Part shown: in pieces, positions 53,866 through 61,797 of the stretch
Layout of the letters: the number at the start of each line of letters is the position of its first letter
Position numbering within the stretch: position 1 is the stretch's first letter
From: DASQHW01 sp038209365
GTDB lineage: Bacteria; Actinomycetota; Acidimicrobiia; IMCC26256; PALSA-610
DNA length: 64,000 bases
Assembly (NCBI GenBank): GCA_038209365.1
Contig: JBBQXS010000011.1
Coordinates: 48,358 to 112,357, forward strand
Direction of reading: 5' to 3'
Made by a program: the position numbers and the translations under genes
Notes under the pieces: generated by a model
Told to the model about the DNA's origin: nothing
Databases searched by the model: none
The model's input: only the letters and a program-made list of their open reading frames with translations

Positions 53866-54666
53866 TCAATAGCCGACCTCCCACAAGCACAATCCGCGGG
53901 GCGGGGCCAGCTGGCCTGCCGTGTCGCGATCGCAGGCCCGGAGGATCGCCATCATGTCCCCCGGCTTCCGCTTGCCGGACCCGACCTCGACGAGCGTGCC
54001 GACGATCGACCGCACCATCTGCCAGCAGAACGCGTTGGCGCGTATCTCGTAACGCAGCACGCCGTCGCCCTCGTCGATCCAACGCGAGTGGATGACGTTG
54101 CGCACGGTCGACGAACCGGGCGGACCCTTGCGGCAGAACGAGGTGAAGTCGTGGGAGCCGACGAAGGGATCGGCCGCGAGCCGCAGCGCACGGAGATCGA
54201 GCGGCTCGGGAACCCACCACGTGAAGCGATCACGAAACGGATCCGGCACCGGCCGGTTCAGGACGGTGTAGCGGTAGCCGCGCCACTGCGCGGAATGGCG
54301 CGCGTCGAACGACGGCGCGACGAGCTCGGCGGCGCGAACCACCACCTCCGGCCCGAGCATCGAGCTGACCGCGCTCTGCAAGCGACGCCCGTCGAGCGGG
54401 ACGTCGCCGGGCCAGGACGGGAAGGCGACCACCTGGCCCCATGCGTGCACACCCGCGTCGGTGCGACCGGCGCACGAGAGCTGCACTTCGTGGCGGAGAA
54501 CCTTGCCGATCGCGGCGGCCAGCACCCCGCTGACGGTACGCACCGCGGGCTGGCCGGGCTGCGCCGCGAACCCGCTGAAATCCGTGCCGTCGTACGCGAC
54601 GATCAGCCGCACCTGCGCCGGCTCGGTGCTCGGGTGAGAAGCGCGAGACGCGTCGAACAACGTCAC
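53866..54666 (-). CDS. truA: tRNA pseudouridine(38-40) synthase
   Basis: A 266-residue TruA. CAGRTDAGVHA contains the catalytic aspartate, YDGTDFSGFAAQPG is the N-terminal block, and FCWQMVRSIVGTLVEVG the C-terminal block. It modifies the anticodon stem of many tRNAs. GTG start. It follows rplQ by 69 bases, the usual end of the alpha operon in Actinobacteria. Confidence 0.95.
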   Translation of the reverse strand: MTLFDASRASHPSTEPAQVRLIVAYDGTDFSGFAAQPGQPAVRTVSGVLAAAIGKVLRHEVQLSCAGRTDAGVHAWGQVVAFPSWPGDVPLDGRRLQSAVSSMLGPEVVVRAAELVAPSFDARHSAQWRGYRYTVLNRPVPDPFRDRFTWWVPEPLDLRALRLAADPFVGSHDFTSFCRKGPPGSSTVRNVIHSRWIDEGDGVLRYEIRANAFCWQMVRSIVGTLVEVGSGKRKPGDMMAILRACDRDTAGQLAPPRGLCLWEVGY

Positions 54667-54735
54667 CCCGGCAGTTTCCCCGACAGGCCTGGGTACCGCG
54701 CAAGACGCGGCCGCCGGCCCCGAGTTGCGCGGTCG

Positions 54736-55092
54736 CTATACGAACTCGACGCGCGCCATGGGCGCGTTGTCGCCGGGGCGCGGGCCGAGCTTGAGGATGC
54801 GGATATAGCCGCCGTTGCGGTCGGCATACCGCGGCCCGATGTCGACGAAGAGCCGATGCGCGGCGTCCTTGTCGTGAATCGTCGACACGACCTGACGTTG
54901 CTTGTGCAGACCGCCGTGCTTGGCCTTGGTGACGAGCTTCTCCACATACGGCCGCAGCGCCTTTGCCTTGGCCTCCGTCGTCGTGATCGCGCCCTTTTCC
55001 GACGCGATCAGGTGCGCGGCAAGGTTCGCGAGCATCGCCTTCTGGTGCGCGGCGTCGCCACCGAAGCGCGCGCCCTTCTTGGGAGCCGGCAT
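54736..55092 (-). CDS. rplQ: 50S ribosomal protein L17
   Basis: A 118-residue bL17 with MLANLAAHLIASEKGAITTTEAKAK, RPYVEKLVTKAK and the terminal ARVEFV. It follows rpoA by 10 bases in the standard order. Confidence 0.95.
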   Translation of the reverse strand: MPAPKKGARFGGDAAHQKAMLANLAAHLIASEKGAITTTEAKAKALRPYVEKLVTKAKHGGLHKQRQVVSTIHDKDAAHRLFVDIGPRYADRNGGYIRILKLGPRPGDNAPMARVEFV

Positions 55093-55102
55093 GACTGCGC
55101 CC

Positions 55103-56038
55103 CTACTCCTTCACCCGCAGCGACAGACCACGCTCGTCGAGCTTCTGGATCACTTCTTCGAGCGACTTGGCGCCGAAGTTCGTGATCGCGAGCAGGTCGT
55201 CCTCGGACTTCTGCACGAGCTGACCGATCGAGTCGATGCGTGCCCGCTTCAGGCAGTTGCGCGGACGCTCCGACAGGTCGAGCTCCTCGATCGCCAGATC
55301 GAGGTCGGGCGAGGTCGACGTCGGGGACGCCACTTCGCCCAGCTCGAGGCCGCGCGGCTGCTCCGAGAGCTCGGCGACGAGGTCGACGAGCTTGCGGAGC
55401 GTGTCGCCCGCCGAGGCAAGCGCATCCCGCGGCGAGATCGAACCATCGGTCTCGATCTCGAGCGTGAGCTTGTCGAAGTTCGTGGCCTGCTCGACACGGG
55501 TCGGCTCGACCGAGAACGACACCCGTCGTACGGGCGAGAAGATCGCGTCGACCGGGATGACGCCGATCGTCGTCGTGCGCTTGTTGCGCTCGGCCGACAG
55601 GTAGCCGCGACCCTGCTCGACGGTGAGGTCGAGCGCGATGCGACCGGTGGCGTTCACGTTGGCAAGGTAGAGGTCGGGGTTGAGCACCTCCACGTCGGAG
55701 GTCGTCTGGATGTCACCCGCCCTGACCTCGGCGGGACCGCGCTTGTCGAGCCGTAGCGTGACCGCCTCGTCGGAACTGCACCGCAGCACGAGGTCCTTCA
55801 GGTTGAGGATGACGTCGGTGACGTCTTCCTTGACACCCTTGATGACGTCGAACTCGTGCAGCGCGTCGTCGAAGCGCACCTGGGTGACCGCGGCCCCCGG
55901 AATCGAGGACAGCAGTGTGCGCCGGAGGCTGTTGCCGAGCGTGTGCCCGAAGCCGGGCTCGAGCGGGGAGATCGTGAAGCTCTGGACGTTGCCATCGGCT
56001 TCGCCTGCTTCGATTTCGGGACGCTGAATGATGAGCAT
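55103..56038 (-). CDS. rpoA: RNA polymerase alpha subunit
   Basis: A 311-residue alpha subunit. The N-terminal domain for dimerisation and polymerase assembly starts at FTISPLEPGFGHTLGNSLRRTLLSS; the C-terminal domain that contacts UP elements and activators has RNCLKRARIDSIGQLVQKSEDDLLAITNFGAKSLEEV. Normal length for high-GC bacteria. Confidence 0.97.
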   Translation of the reverse strand: MLIIQRPEIEAGEADGNVQSFTISPLEPGFGHTLGNSLRRTLLSSIPGAAVTQVRFDDALHEFDVIKGVKEDVTDVILNLKDLVLRCSSDEAVTLRLDKRGPAEVRAGDIQTTSDVEVLNPDLYLANVNATGRIALDLTVEQGRGYLSAERNKRTTTIGVIPVDAIFSPVRRVSFSVEPTRVEQATNFDKLTLEIETDGSISPRDALASAGDTLRKLVDLVAELSEQPRGLELGEVASPTSTSPDLDLAIEELDLSERPRNCLKRARIDSIGQLVQKSEDDLLAITNFGAKSLEEVIQKLDERGLSLRVKE

Positions 56039-56063
56039 GGGGGGCGCCTCGTCTCAGGGGGGA

Positions 56064-56690
56064 TTACTTGGAGTAGAGCTCGACGATGAGCTGTTCACGC
56101 ACCGGGACGTCGATCTGCTCGCGTAGCGGCAAATCGCGCACGGTCGCGGTGAATTCGCCGGCGTTCACGTCGAGCCATTGGGGTGCGATGCGATCCAGCG
56201 TGTCGATGTTGTGTCGGATCACGATCATCCTCTGTGCCTTGTCGCGCAACGACACGCTGTCACCGCGGCGCAAGATATACGAGGGGATCGTGACGCGCTT
56301 GCCGTTCACCGACACGTGGCCGTGACGAACGAACTGACGCGCCTGATTACGGCTCGACGCGAACCCCGCCCGGTATACGACGTTGTCGAGACGCTGTTCG
56401 AGCAGCCGGAGCAGGTTCTCACCGGTGATGCCGCCCATGCGGTTCGCCTTGTCGTAGACGAGACGGAACTGCTTCTCGAGCAGGCCGTAGATACGGCGCG
56501 CCTTTTGCTTCTCGCGCAGCTGGAGCAAGTACTCGCTGTCGCGCACGCGGCCGCGGCCGTGCTGACCCGGCGGATAGGGCCGACGCTCGATCGGGCACCG
56601 CATGGTGTCGCACTTCGTGCCCTTCAAGAACAGCTTCATGCGCTCGCGCCGGCAGAACCGGCACACCGCGCCCGTCAACTCGCGCGCCAC
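56064..56690 (-). CDS. rpsD: 30S ribosomal protein S4, zinc-binding form
   Basis: A 208-residue uS4. Four cysteines near the N-terminus (VCRFC and KCDTMRC) make the zinc-binding C+ form. The S4 RNA-binding domain has RLDNVVYRAGFASSRNQARQFVRHGHVSVNGKRV. GTG at 56690 follows AGGAG contributed by the repeat at 56694. Longer frames upstream overlap rpsK and are rejected. Confidence 0.94.
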   Translation of the reverse strand: MARELTGAVCRFCRRERMKLFLKGTKCDTMRCPIERRPYPPGQHGRGRVRDSEYLLQLREKQKARRIYGLLEKQFRLVYDKANRMGGITGENLLRLLEQRLDNVVYRAGFASSRNQARQFVRHGHVSVNGKRVTIPSYILRRGDSVSLRDKAQRMIVIRHNIDTLDRIAPQWLDVNAGEFTATVRDLPLREQIDVPVREQLIVELYSK

Positions 56691-56693
56691 TAC

Positions 56694-56737
56694 ATGGCTC
56701 CTTCGCTGCGCCGTCCCTGGCTGCGCTGCATCCGCAC
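56694..56737 (-). repeat. Interspersed leader repeat, copy B
   Basis: A 44-base sequence between rpsK and rpsD. About 38 positions agree with the copy at 61565-61607 and its first part with 51300-51318. On the minus strand it reads GTGCGGA through GCGCAGCGAAGGAGCCAT, so its end provides the AGGAG in front of the rpsD start. Confidence 0.7.
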
Positions 56738-56743
56738 CATGAC

Positions 56744-57142
56744 CTACACCCTCCGCCGCTTGGACTGGCGGCACCCGTTGTGCGGGATCGGCGTCACATC
56801 CTTGATGCCGACGACCTCGATCCCGCTGTTCTGGATGGAGCGGATCGCGGTCTCGCGGCCCGAGCCGGGGCCCTTGACCATCACGTCGACCCGGCGGACG
56901 CCGTGCTCCATCGCGCGGCGCGCCGCGGCCTCGGCCGCGAGCTGCGCCGCGAACGGCGTGCTCTTGCGCGAGCCCTTGAACCCGACGTTCCCCGAGCTGG
57001 CCCACGACAGCGTGTTGCCCAGCTGATCGGTGAACGTGATGATCGTGTTGTTGAACGACGACTTGATGTGCGCGACGCCATACGCGACGTTCTTGCGCTC
57101 TCGGCGCTTCGGGCGACGACCGCCAGCAGTAGGTTTTGCCAC
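56744..57142 (-). CDS. rpsK: 30S ribosomal protein S11
   Basis: A 132-residue uS11: VAYGVAHIKSSFNNTIITFTD, LSWASSGNVGFKGSRKSTPFAAQ and the C-terminal PHNGCR of the family. GTG start. Between rpsM and rpsD. Confidence 0.95.
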   Translation of the reverse strand: MAKPTAGGRRPKRRERKNVAYGVAHIKSSFNNTIITFTDQLGNTLSWASSGNVGFKGSRKSTPFAAQLAAEAAARRAMEHGVRRVDVMVKGPGSGRETAIRSIQNSGIEVVGIKDVTPIPHNGCRQSKRRRV

Positions 57143-57163
57143 TTCCCCTCAGACTTCCGGTTG

Positions 57164-57541
57164 CTACTTGCGGGCCCGCTTCTTCCCGGCGACCGTCTTC
57201 TTCGGTCCCTTCCGGGTGCGAGCGTTGGTACGGGTGCGCTGACCGTGGACCGGCAATCCCTTGCGGTGCCGCAACCCCTGGTAGCTGCCGATCTCCATCT
57301 TGCGCTTGATGTTCTGGCTGATGTCACGGCGCAGGTCGCCTTCGACCTCGAGGTTCTGGTCGATGTAGCTCCGCAGCCGCGCGACTTCCTCTTCGGTCAG
57401 GTCGCGCACACGCGTGTCGCGTGACATGTCGGTGGCGTCGCAGACCTGCTGCGACCTCGTGCGGCCGATCCCGAAGATGTAGGTCAGCGACACTTCGAGT
57501 CGCTTCTCGCGAGGAATGTCGACGCCGGCGATACGAGCCAT
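57164..57541 (-). CDS. rpsM: 30S ribosomal protein S13
   Basis: A 125-residue uS13: ARIAGVDIPREKRLEVSLTY with the helix-two-turn-helix GIGRTRSQQVCD, then GLRHRKGLPVHGQRTRTNART. Basic C-terminal tail KKTVAGKKRARK. ATG start. Confidence 0.96.
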   Translation of the reverse strand: MARIAGVDIPREKRLEVSLTYIFGIGRTRSQQVCDATDMSRDTRVRDLTEEEVARLRSYIDQNLEVEGDLRRDISQNIKRKMEIGSYQGLRHRKGLPVHGQRTRTNARTRKGPKKTVAGKKRARK

Positions 57542-57559
57542 GTGTGAACGCGTTCCCCT

Positions 57560-57673
57560 CTAGCCCTGACGCTGCTTGTGGCGCGGGTCCACGCAGATGA
57601 CCCGCACCGAACCGTGACGGCGGATCACCTTGCACTTGTCGCACATCTTCTTGACCGAAGGTCGGACCTTCAT
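57560..57673 (-). CDS. rpmJ: 50S ribosomal protein L36
   Basis: A 37-residue bL36, the smallest ribosomal protein: MKVRPSVKKMCDKCKVIRR, then VICVDPRHKQRQG. Zinc ligands are Cys11, Cys14, Cys27 and His32, so it is the zinc-binding form. ATG at 57673, 16 bases after infA. Confidence 0.95.
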   Translation of the reverse strand: MKVRPSVKKMCDKCKVIRRHGSVRVICVDPRHKQRQG

Positions 57674-57689
57674 TGCTGCCTGCTCGTGT

Positions 57690-57914
57690 CTACTTGTAGC
57701 GGTACGTGATGCGACCGCGGGAGAGGTCGTATGGCGTGAGCTCGACTTGCACCCGGTCACCCGGAGCGATGCGGATGTAGTGCATGCGCATCTTCCCGGA
57801 GATGTGGGCCAGCACCTTGTGCCCGTTCTCCAGCTCGACACGGAACATGGCGTTTGGCAGCGGCTCGACGACGGTGCCTTCCACCAGAATCGTGTCGTCC
57901 TTCGGTTTGGCCAG
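57690..57914 (-). CDS. infA: Translation initiation factor IF-1, apparent CTG start
   Basis: A 74-residue IF-1 with the S1/OB fold: VEGTVVEPLPNAMFRVELENG, HKVLAHISGKMRMHYIRI, and SPYDL-like TPYDLSRGRITYRYK. The family N-terminus (M)AKxDxIxVEGT is encoded upstream of the first GTG (57884), and the first codon of that extension is CTG at 57914, immediately before AKPKDDTILVEGT. An AAGGTGA ribosome-binding site lies 6 bases before the CTG, and an in-frame TGA at 57923 excludes an earlier start. Starting at GTG 57884 would remove a conserved strand. Confidence 0.85.
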   Translation of the reverse strand: MAKPKDDTILVEGTVVEPLPNAMFRVELENGHKVLAHISGKMRMHYIRIAPGDRVQVELTPYDLSRGRITYRYK

Positions 57915-57920
57915 AGAGCA

Positions 57921-57927
57921 TCACCTT
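57921..57927 (-). promoter_or_regulatory. Ribosome-binding site supporting CTG start of infA
   Basis: AAGGTGA on the minus strand, 6 bases before the CTG at 57914. No comparable site precedes the downstream GTG at 57884. Confidence 0.7.
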
Positions 57928-57982
57928 CGGCTGCAGGAGCGCGCCGGAGGCGCACAGAAAACGGGCGGGGAGCCGACCCATG

Positions 57983-58011
57983 AGAATACCTGATCAGGCG
58001 ACAGGTGCCAA
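57983..58011 (-). promoter_or_regulatory. Promoter of the infA-rpmJ-rpsM-rpsK-rpsD-rpoA operon
   Basis: TTGGCA (58006-58011) and TATTCT (57983-57988) on the minus strand are exactly 17 bases apart, a good housekeeping promoter in very GC-rich DNA. It lies between map and infA; transcription would begin near 57976, giving a leader of about 60 bases with a small GC hairpin before the ribosome-binding site. Confidence 0.7.
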
Positions 58012-58019
58012 GCTACCGG

Positions 58020-58766
58020 TCAGGGCAGCGTGAGCACCTCGGGGCCACTGTCGGTGATCGCAACCGTGTGCTCGAAATGCGCCGCGCGCGAGCCGTCGGC
58101 CGTCACGACGGTCCACCCGTCGGCCAGCACACGTGACGCGGGCCGTCCGGCGGTCACCATCGGCTCGATGGCGAGGACCATCCCGGCCCGCAGCCGAAGC
58201 CCCCGACCGCCCGGCCCGTAGTTCGGGACGTCGGGCTCTTCGTGCATGGCGGTGCCGATGCCGTGGCCGACGTAGTCCCGCACGAGCCCCAAACCGGAAC
58301 CCCGCACCGTCGCCTCCACCGCCGCGCCGATGTCTCCGAGCCGGTTGCCGTCCACCGTCGCGGCGATGGCGGCATCGAGTGACGCACGTGTCGTCTCGAG
58401 CAGCAGCCGGTCGGCGTCGTCGATCTCGCCGACCGGCACGGTGATCGCGGCATCGGCGTGCCAGCCGTCGACGATCGCGCCGCAGTCGATCGACACGATG
58501 TCGCCCGCCTCGAGCACGCGGGTGTCCGGGATGCCGTGCACGATCACCTCGTTGGGCGAGATGCAGGCGACGGCCGGGAACCCGTGGTACCCGAGGAAGT
58601 TCGATCGGGCGTGGCGCCGCGCGAGCACGTCCCGCGCCGCCGCGTCGAGGTCGGCCGTGGTCGCTCCGGGCTTCGCCGCCCGCCCGCAGACCTCGTGCAT
58701 CTCGGCGACGATCGAGCCGGCCTTGCGCATGTGCGCGATCTGCTGCGGCGTCTTACGAAGGACCAT
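58020..58766 (-). CDS. map: Methionine aminopeptidase, type I
   Basis: A 248-residue MetAP. Metal ligands are present in SIDCGAIVDGWHADAA (two Asp), GHGIGTAMHEEP (His), LAIEPM (Glu) and AHFEHTVAI (Glu). It removes the initiator methionine from nascent proteins. The N-terminus has no zinc-finger extension. ATG at 58766. A 42-base copy of the first coding bases lies upstream at 58860-58901. Confidence 0.95.
   Translation of the reverse strand: MVLRKTPQQIAHMRKAGSIVAEMHEVCGRAAKPGATTADLDAAARDVLARRHARSNFLGYHGFPAVACISPNEVIVHGIPDTRVLEAGDIVSIDCGAIVDGWHADAAITVPVGEIDDADRLLLETTRASLDAAIAATVDGNRLGDIGAAVEATVRGSGLGLVRDYVGHGIGTAMHEEPDVPNYGPGGRGLRLRAGMVLAIEPMVTAGRPASRVLADGWTVVTADGSRAAHFEHTVAITDSGPEVLTLP
58724..58765. 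repeat. 42-bp direct repeat, copy 1 (5' end of map)
   Basis: Identical over 42 bases to 58860-58901. This copy is the start of the map coding sequence. Confidence 0.85.
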
Positions 58767-58859
58767 GCGTATTTCCCGCTCTCGGCGCCTGCGGCGCCGG
58801 GCCGCTCGGGCCCCGCTTCGCTGCTCGGCGGGGTACCCGCCTCGCGGACGCTCCGCTCA
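58766..58859. other. GC-rich palindromic segment between duplicated map 5' ends
   Basis: About 94 bases of G/C-rich DNA with small palindromes such as GGCGCC TGC GGCGCC. It separates the real map start from the duplicate 42-base copy. It encodes no recognisable protein: reading from the second copy (GTG at 58902) the frame stops after 48 codons and is out of frame with map. It looks like a small inserted element. Confidence 0.55.
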
Positions 58860-58901
58860 TGCGCATGTGCGCGATCTGCTGCGGCGTCTTACGAAGGACC
58901 A
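58860..58901. repeat. 42-bp direct repeat, copy 2 (remnant map start)
   Basis: The second copy of the first map codons, about 9 bases after the adk stop codon, where map would be expected to begin in the usual adk-map operon. Its first codon is GTG instead of ATG. Confidence 0.85.
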
Positions 58902-58910
58902 CCTGCCGAG

Positions 58911-59582
58911 TCAGCTCTGGACGCGGTCGTCGATGGTCTTGACGAGCCGCTCGAAGACTTCGTCACCCTCGCCGACACCGTCGACGACCGCGAGCTCACC
59001 GCGCTGGCGGTAGTAGTCGATGATCGGCACGGTCTCGGTCTCGTAGAGGTCGAGGCGCCGCTCGACCGCTTCCTCGGTGTCGTCGTCGCGTTGGGTCACG
59101 TGGCCACCGCAGGTGTCGCACGTCCACGGAACAGCCGGCGGCAGGTTGACGTGGTACACGCGCTGGCAGTCGTCGCAGACGCGCCGGCCCGCGATTCGGT
59201 CGAGGACGATCTCGCGTGGGACCTCGAGGTCGATGGCGAGATCGAGCGGCGTCGCACCGAGCACGCGATCGAGCTCACCCGCCTGGGGCACGGTGCGCGG
59301 GAACCCGTCGAGCACGAAGCCGTCGCCGAGCGGCCCGCCGGGCACGATGCACTCCTCGAAGACGCCCATCACGATCTCGTCGGGGACGAGCTCACCCTCG
59401 TCCATGTAGCGCTTTGCCTCCAAGCCGAACGCCGTGCCCTGTGCCGCCTGCGCGCGAAACATGTCACCGGTCGAGATGTGTGTGATCCCGTAGTGCTCGG
59501 CAAGACGTTCGGCCTGTGTGCCCTTGCCGGCGCCTTGTTTTCCGAGCAGCACGAGTCGCGGCTTGGGAAGCTTCATCGTCAT
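58911..59582 (-). CDS. adk: Adenylate kinase with zinc-type LID
   Basis: A 223-residue adenylate kinase. The P-loop is GKQGAGKGTQ (GPPGAGKGT is more usual), DGFPRTVPQ is the AMP-binding block, and the LID holds four cysteines (CDDC and CDTC) that form a zinc site. It balances AMP, ADP and ATP. The N-terminal ATG pair is at 59582 and 59576. It lies between secY and map. Confidence 0.95.
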   Translation of the reverse strand: MTMKLPKPRLVLLGKQGAGKGTQAERLAEHYGITHISTGDMFRAQAAQGTAFGLEAKRYMDEGELVPDEIVMGVFEECIVPGGPLGDGFVLDGFPRTVPQAGELDRVLGATPLDLAIDLEVPREIVLDRIAGRRVCDDCQRVYHVNLPPAVPWTCDTCGGHVTQRDDDTEEAVERRLDLYETETVPIIDYYRQRGELAVVDGVGEGDEVFERLVKTIDDRVQS

Positions 59583-59607
59583 GCACCCGACTTGCTGATC
59601 TCTTGGC

Positions 59608-60945
59608 TCAGCGCAAGAACCCTTCGTAGTTCCTCATCATCAGCTGACTGTCGAGCTGCTTCATCGTCTCGAGCATCACACCCACCGCGATGAGGATCGA
59701 CGTACCGCCGAAGGGGAAGTTCTGGATGTTCCAGAACTTGAGGACGATGAACGGCACGATCGCGATGATCGTGAGGAACGTCGCACCCGGCAACGTGATG
59801 CGGTTCAAGACCTTCGCCAGGTAGCGCTCGGTCGGCGGTCCGGGACGAATACCGGGAATGAACCCACCCTGCTTGCGGATGATGTCGGCTTGCTGTTGCG
59901 GGTTGAACGCGATCGCCGTGTAGAAGTACGAGAAGAACAGGATCAACACTGCGAACATGCCGATGTAGAACCAACTCGTCGTCGCCTGCCCGACGAGGTG
60001 GTCGTTCACCCATTTCTGCGCACCGCTCGGCAGCACCGTGGCCGCCAGCGCCGGGAACGAGAGCAATGACGTGGCGAAGATCACGGGGATCACGCCCGAC
60101 TGGTTGACCTTCAGCGGGATGTAGGTGCTCTGGCCGCCGTACATGCGGCGGCCGACCACACGTTTTGCAAACTGGACTGGGATGCGTCGCTGCCCCGACT
60201 CGACCGCGACAATCGCCAGGATCATCAACACCACGATGCCCATGATGATCGCGAACTTGAACGCGTGTGATTGCCGCAGCACGAGAGCGCCCTGGAACGG
60301 CAGCCGTGACACGACCGACGTGAAGATCAGGATCGACATGCCGTTGCCGATCCCGCGCTGCGTGACGAGCTCGCCGAGCCACATGACCAGCGCCGTACCG
60401 GCAGTCCACGTGAGCACGATCATCACGGCGCGGTATGCAGTGAAGTTCGGGATGAGGACCTGGCCCTCTTGCAGGCGGAAGTTCGACTGGCCGAGCAAGC
60501 CGCCGTTCCCGCTCTTGAGCACGAAGACGAACGCCGTGGACTGCATGAGCGCGAGCGCAACGGTGAGATACCGCGTCCACTGCGTGATCTTCTTCTGCCC
60601 GGTCTGACCTTCCTGCTGCCACTCTTCGAGCTTCGGGATCACCACACCGAGCAGCTGCATGATGATCGACGCCGTGATGTACGGCATGATCCCGAGGAAG
60701 AACACCGACACCGACGTCAGCGCGCCGCCGGAGAAGACGTCGAGCAGGCCGAGCACCCCGCCGCCACCGTTGCTCCGTGCGCTCTCGCTCAGCGCCTGCA
60801 CGGCCTTGAAGTCCACGAACGGGACCGGGATGTGCGACCCGAGCCGGAAGATGAAGACGATGAACAGCGTGAACAGGATCTTGTTCCGCAGGTCGGCCAC
60901 CCGGAACATGTTCCTCAGGCGCGAAAGTCCTGACGTCACCGGCAT
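59608..60945 (-). CDS. secY: Protein translocase subunit SecY
   Basis: A 445-residue channel protein of the Sec translocon with ten transmembrane helices. LRNKILFTLFIVFIFRLGSHIPVP is TM1, and PYITASIIMQLLGVVIP, QRGIGNGMSILIFTSVV and TYIPLKVNQSGVIPVIFA are conserved blocks. ATG at 60945 gives the normal N-terminus; upstream codons to 61059 belong to the leader. Confidence 0.95.
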   Translation of the reverse strand: MPVTSGLSRLRNMFRVADLRNKILFTLFIVFIFRLGSHIPVPFVDFKAVQALSESARSNGGGGVLGLLDVFSGGALTSVSVFFLGIMPYITASIIMQLLGVVIPKLEEWQQEGQTGQKKITQWTRYLTVALALMQSTAFVFVLKSGNGGLLGQSNFRLQEGQVLIPNFTAYRAVMIVLTWTAGTALVMWLGELVTQRGIGNGMSILIFTSVVSRLPFQGALVLRQSHAFKFAIIMGIVVLMILAIVAVESGQRRIPVQFAKRVVGRRMYGGQSTYIPLKVNQSGVIPVIFATSLLSFPALAATVLPSGAQKWVNDHLVGQATTSWFYIGMFAVLILFFSYFYTAIAFNPQQQADIIRKQGGFIPGIRPGPPTERYLAKVLNRITLPGATFLTIIAIVPFIVLKFWNIQNFPFGGTSILIAVGVMLETMKQLDSQLMMRNYEGFLR

Positions 60946-61030
60946 GGGGGAGCCGAACCTCCGAAAGATGGGAACGGGCCGTCGAAGATGGGGACTGGCA
61001 GTGTACCTAGCCGGTTCGCTCCCGGCGCCA

Positions 61031-61052
61031 GGGCCCCGCCCGCCCGGGGCCC
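61031..61052 (-). terminator. GC-rich hairpin between rplO and secY
   Basis: GGGCCCCG (61031-61038) and CGGGGCCC (61045-61052) form an 8-bp stem with a 6-base loop, 20 bases after the rplO stop. There is no T-run, so it may attenuate, pause or protect the message rather than end it. The rest of the gap 60946-61071 shows nothing recognisable. Confidence 0.4.
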
Positions 61053-61071
61053 GGCTCACCGGTGCTCGCCT

Positions 61072-61563
61072 CTAGCGGTTGGCGAGGGCGTTTCCTCGGA
61101 CGGGCGGCCGGCCCGTGCGCCACGGCAGGGGGATGACCTCCGTCGTTCCGCCCGCCGCCTCGATCGCCCGGACCGCCGCGGCCGAGAAGCCGTGCGCCTT
61201 CACGGTGAGCGGCTTCGACAGCTCGCCGCGCCCAAGGATCTTCACCAGTCCCTGCTTGGCGACGAGGCCGCGAGCTCGCAGCGTGTCCGGGCTGATCACG
61301 GTCCCGGAATCGAACGCATCGAGCGTTTCGAGGTTCACGACGTGGTACTCGATGCGGAACGGGTTGTTGAAGCCCTTCGCCTTGGGCGTGCGCCGGTGCA
61401 GGGGGGTCTGACCACCTTCGAACCCGACCGGCACCTTGCCGCGCGCGCCCTGGCCCTTCGAGCCGCGGCCCGCGGTCTTGCCGCCCTTGCCGCCGATGCC
61501 CCGTCCGACCCGCCGTTTGGGACGGTGGGACCCGGGCGCGGGCTTCAGATCATGAACCTTCAT
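61072..61563 (-). CDS. rplO: 50S ribosomal protein L15
   Basis: A 163-residue uL15 with an extended basic N-terminus: HDLKPAPGSHRPKRRVGRGIGGKGGKTAGRGSKGQ and GFEGGQTPLHRRTPKAKGF. ATG at 61563 follows GGGAG, part of the repeat at 61565. Confidence 0.95.
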   Translation of the reverse strand: MKVHDLKPAPGSHRPKRRVGRGIGGKGGKTAGRGSKGQGARGKVPVGFEGGQTPLHRRTPKAKGFNNPFRIEYHVVNLETLDAFDSGTVISPDTLRARGLVAKQGLVKILGRGELSKPLTVKAHGFSAAAVRAIEAAGGTTEVIPLPWRTGRPPVRGNALANR

Positions 61564-61564
61564 G

Positions 61565-61607
61565 ATGGCTCCCTCGCTCCGCCATCCCTGGCTCCGCTCG
61601 TCCGCAC
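61565..61607 (-). repeat. Interspersed leader repeat, copy C
   Basis: 43 bases resembling 56694-56737. On the minus strand it ends GGAGCGAGGGAGCCAT, 1 base before the rplO ATG, and so supplies its ribosome-binding site. It lies between rpmD and rplO. Confidence 0.7.
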
Positions 61608-61615
61608 GGTCATCG

Positions 61616-61795
61616 TCATTGCACTTCCTCCACCTTCACGAGGTGCGGCACGCGCGCGACCATCCCGCGCACTTCGGGACGGTCGGGGAGCACATTGGAC
61701 GAACCGATCTTGCCGAGTCCGAGCGCGCGCAACGTGCCGCGTTGCTTCGGCTTGATGCCGATCTGCGAGCGCACGAGCGTGACTTTGATCGACAT
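61616..61795 (-). CDS. rpmD: 50S ribosomal protein L30
   Basis: A 59-residue uL30 between rpsE and rplO, the standard place. The sequence contains IKVTLVRSQIGIKPKQRGTL, then ALGLGKIGSSNVLPDRPEVRGM, then VARVPHLVKVEEV. ATG lies two bases after the rpsE stop. Confidence 0.95.
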   Translation of the reverse strand: MSIKVTLVRSQIGIKPKQRGTLRALGLGKIGSSNVLPDRPEVRGMVARVPHLVKVEEVQ

Positions 61796-61797
61796 GA

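Noticed and set aside
58755..58902. A separate small protein from GTG 58902
   Set aside because: It is a remnant of the duplicated map start that stops after 48 codons without similarity to anything else.
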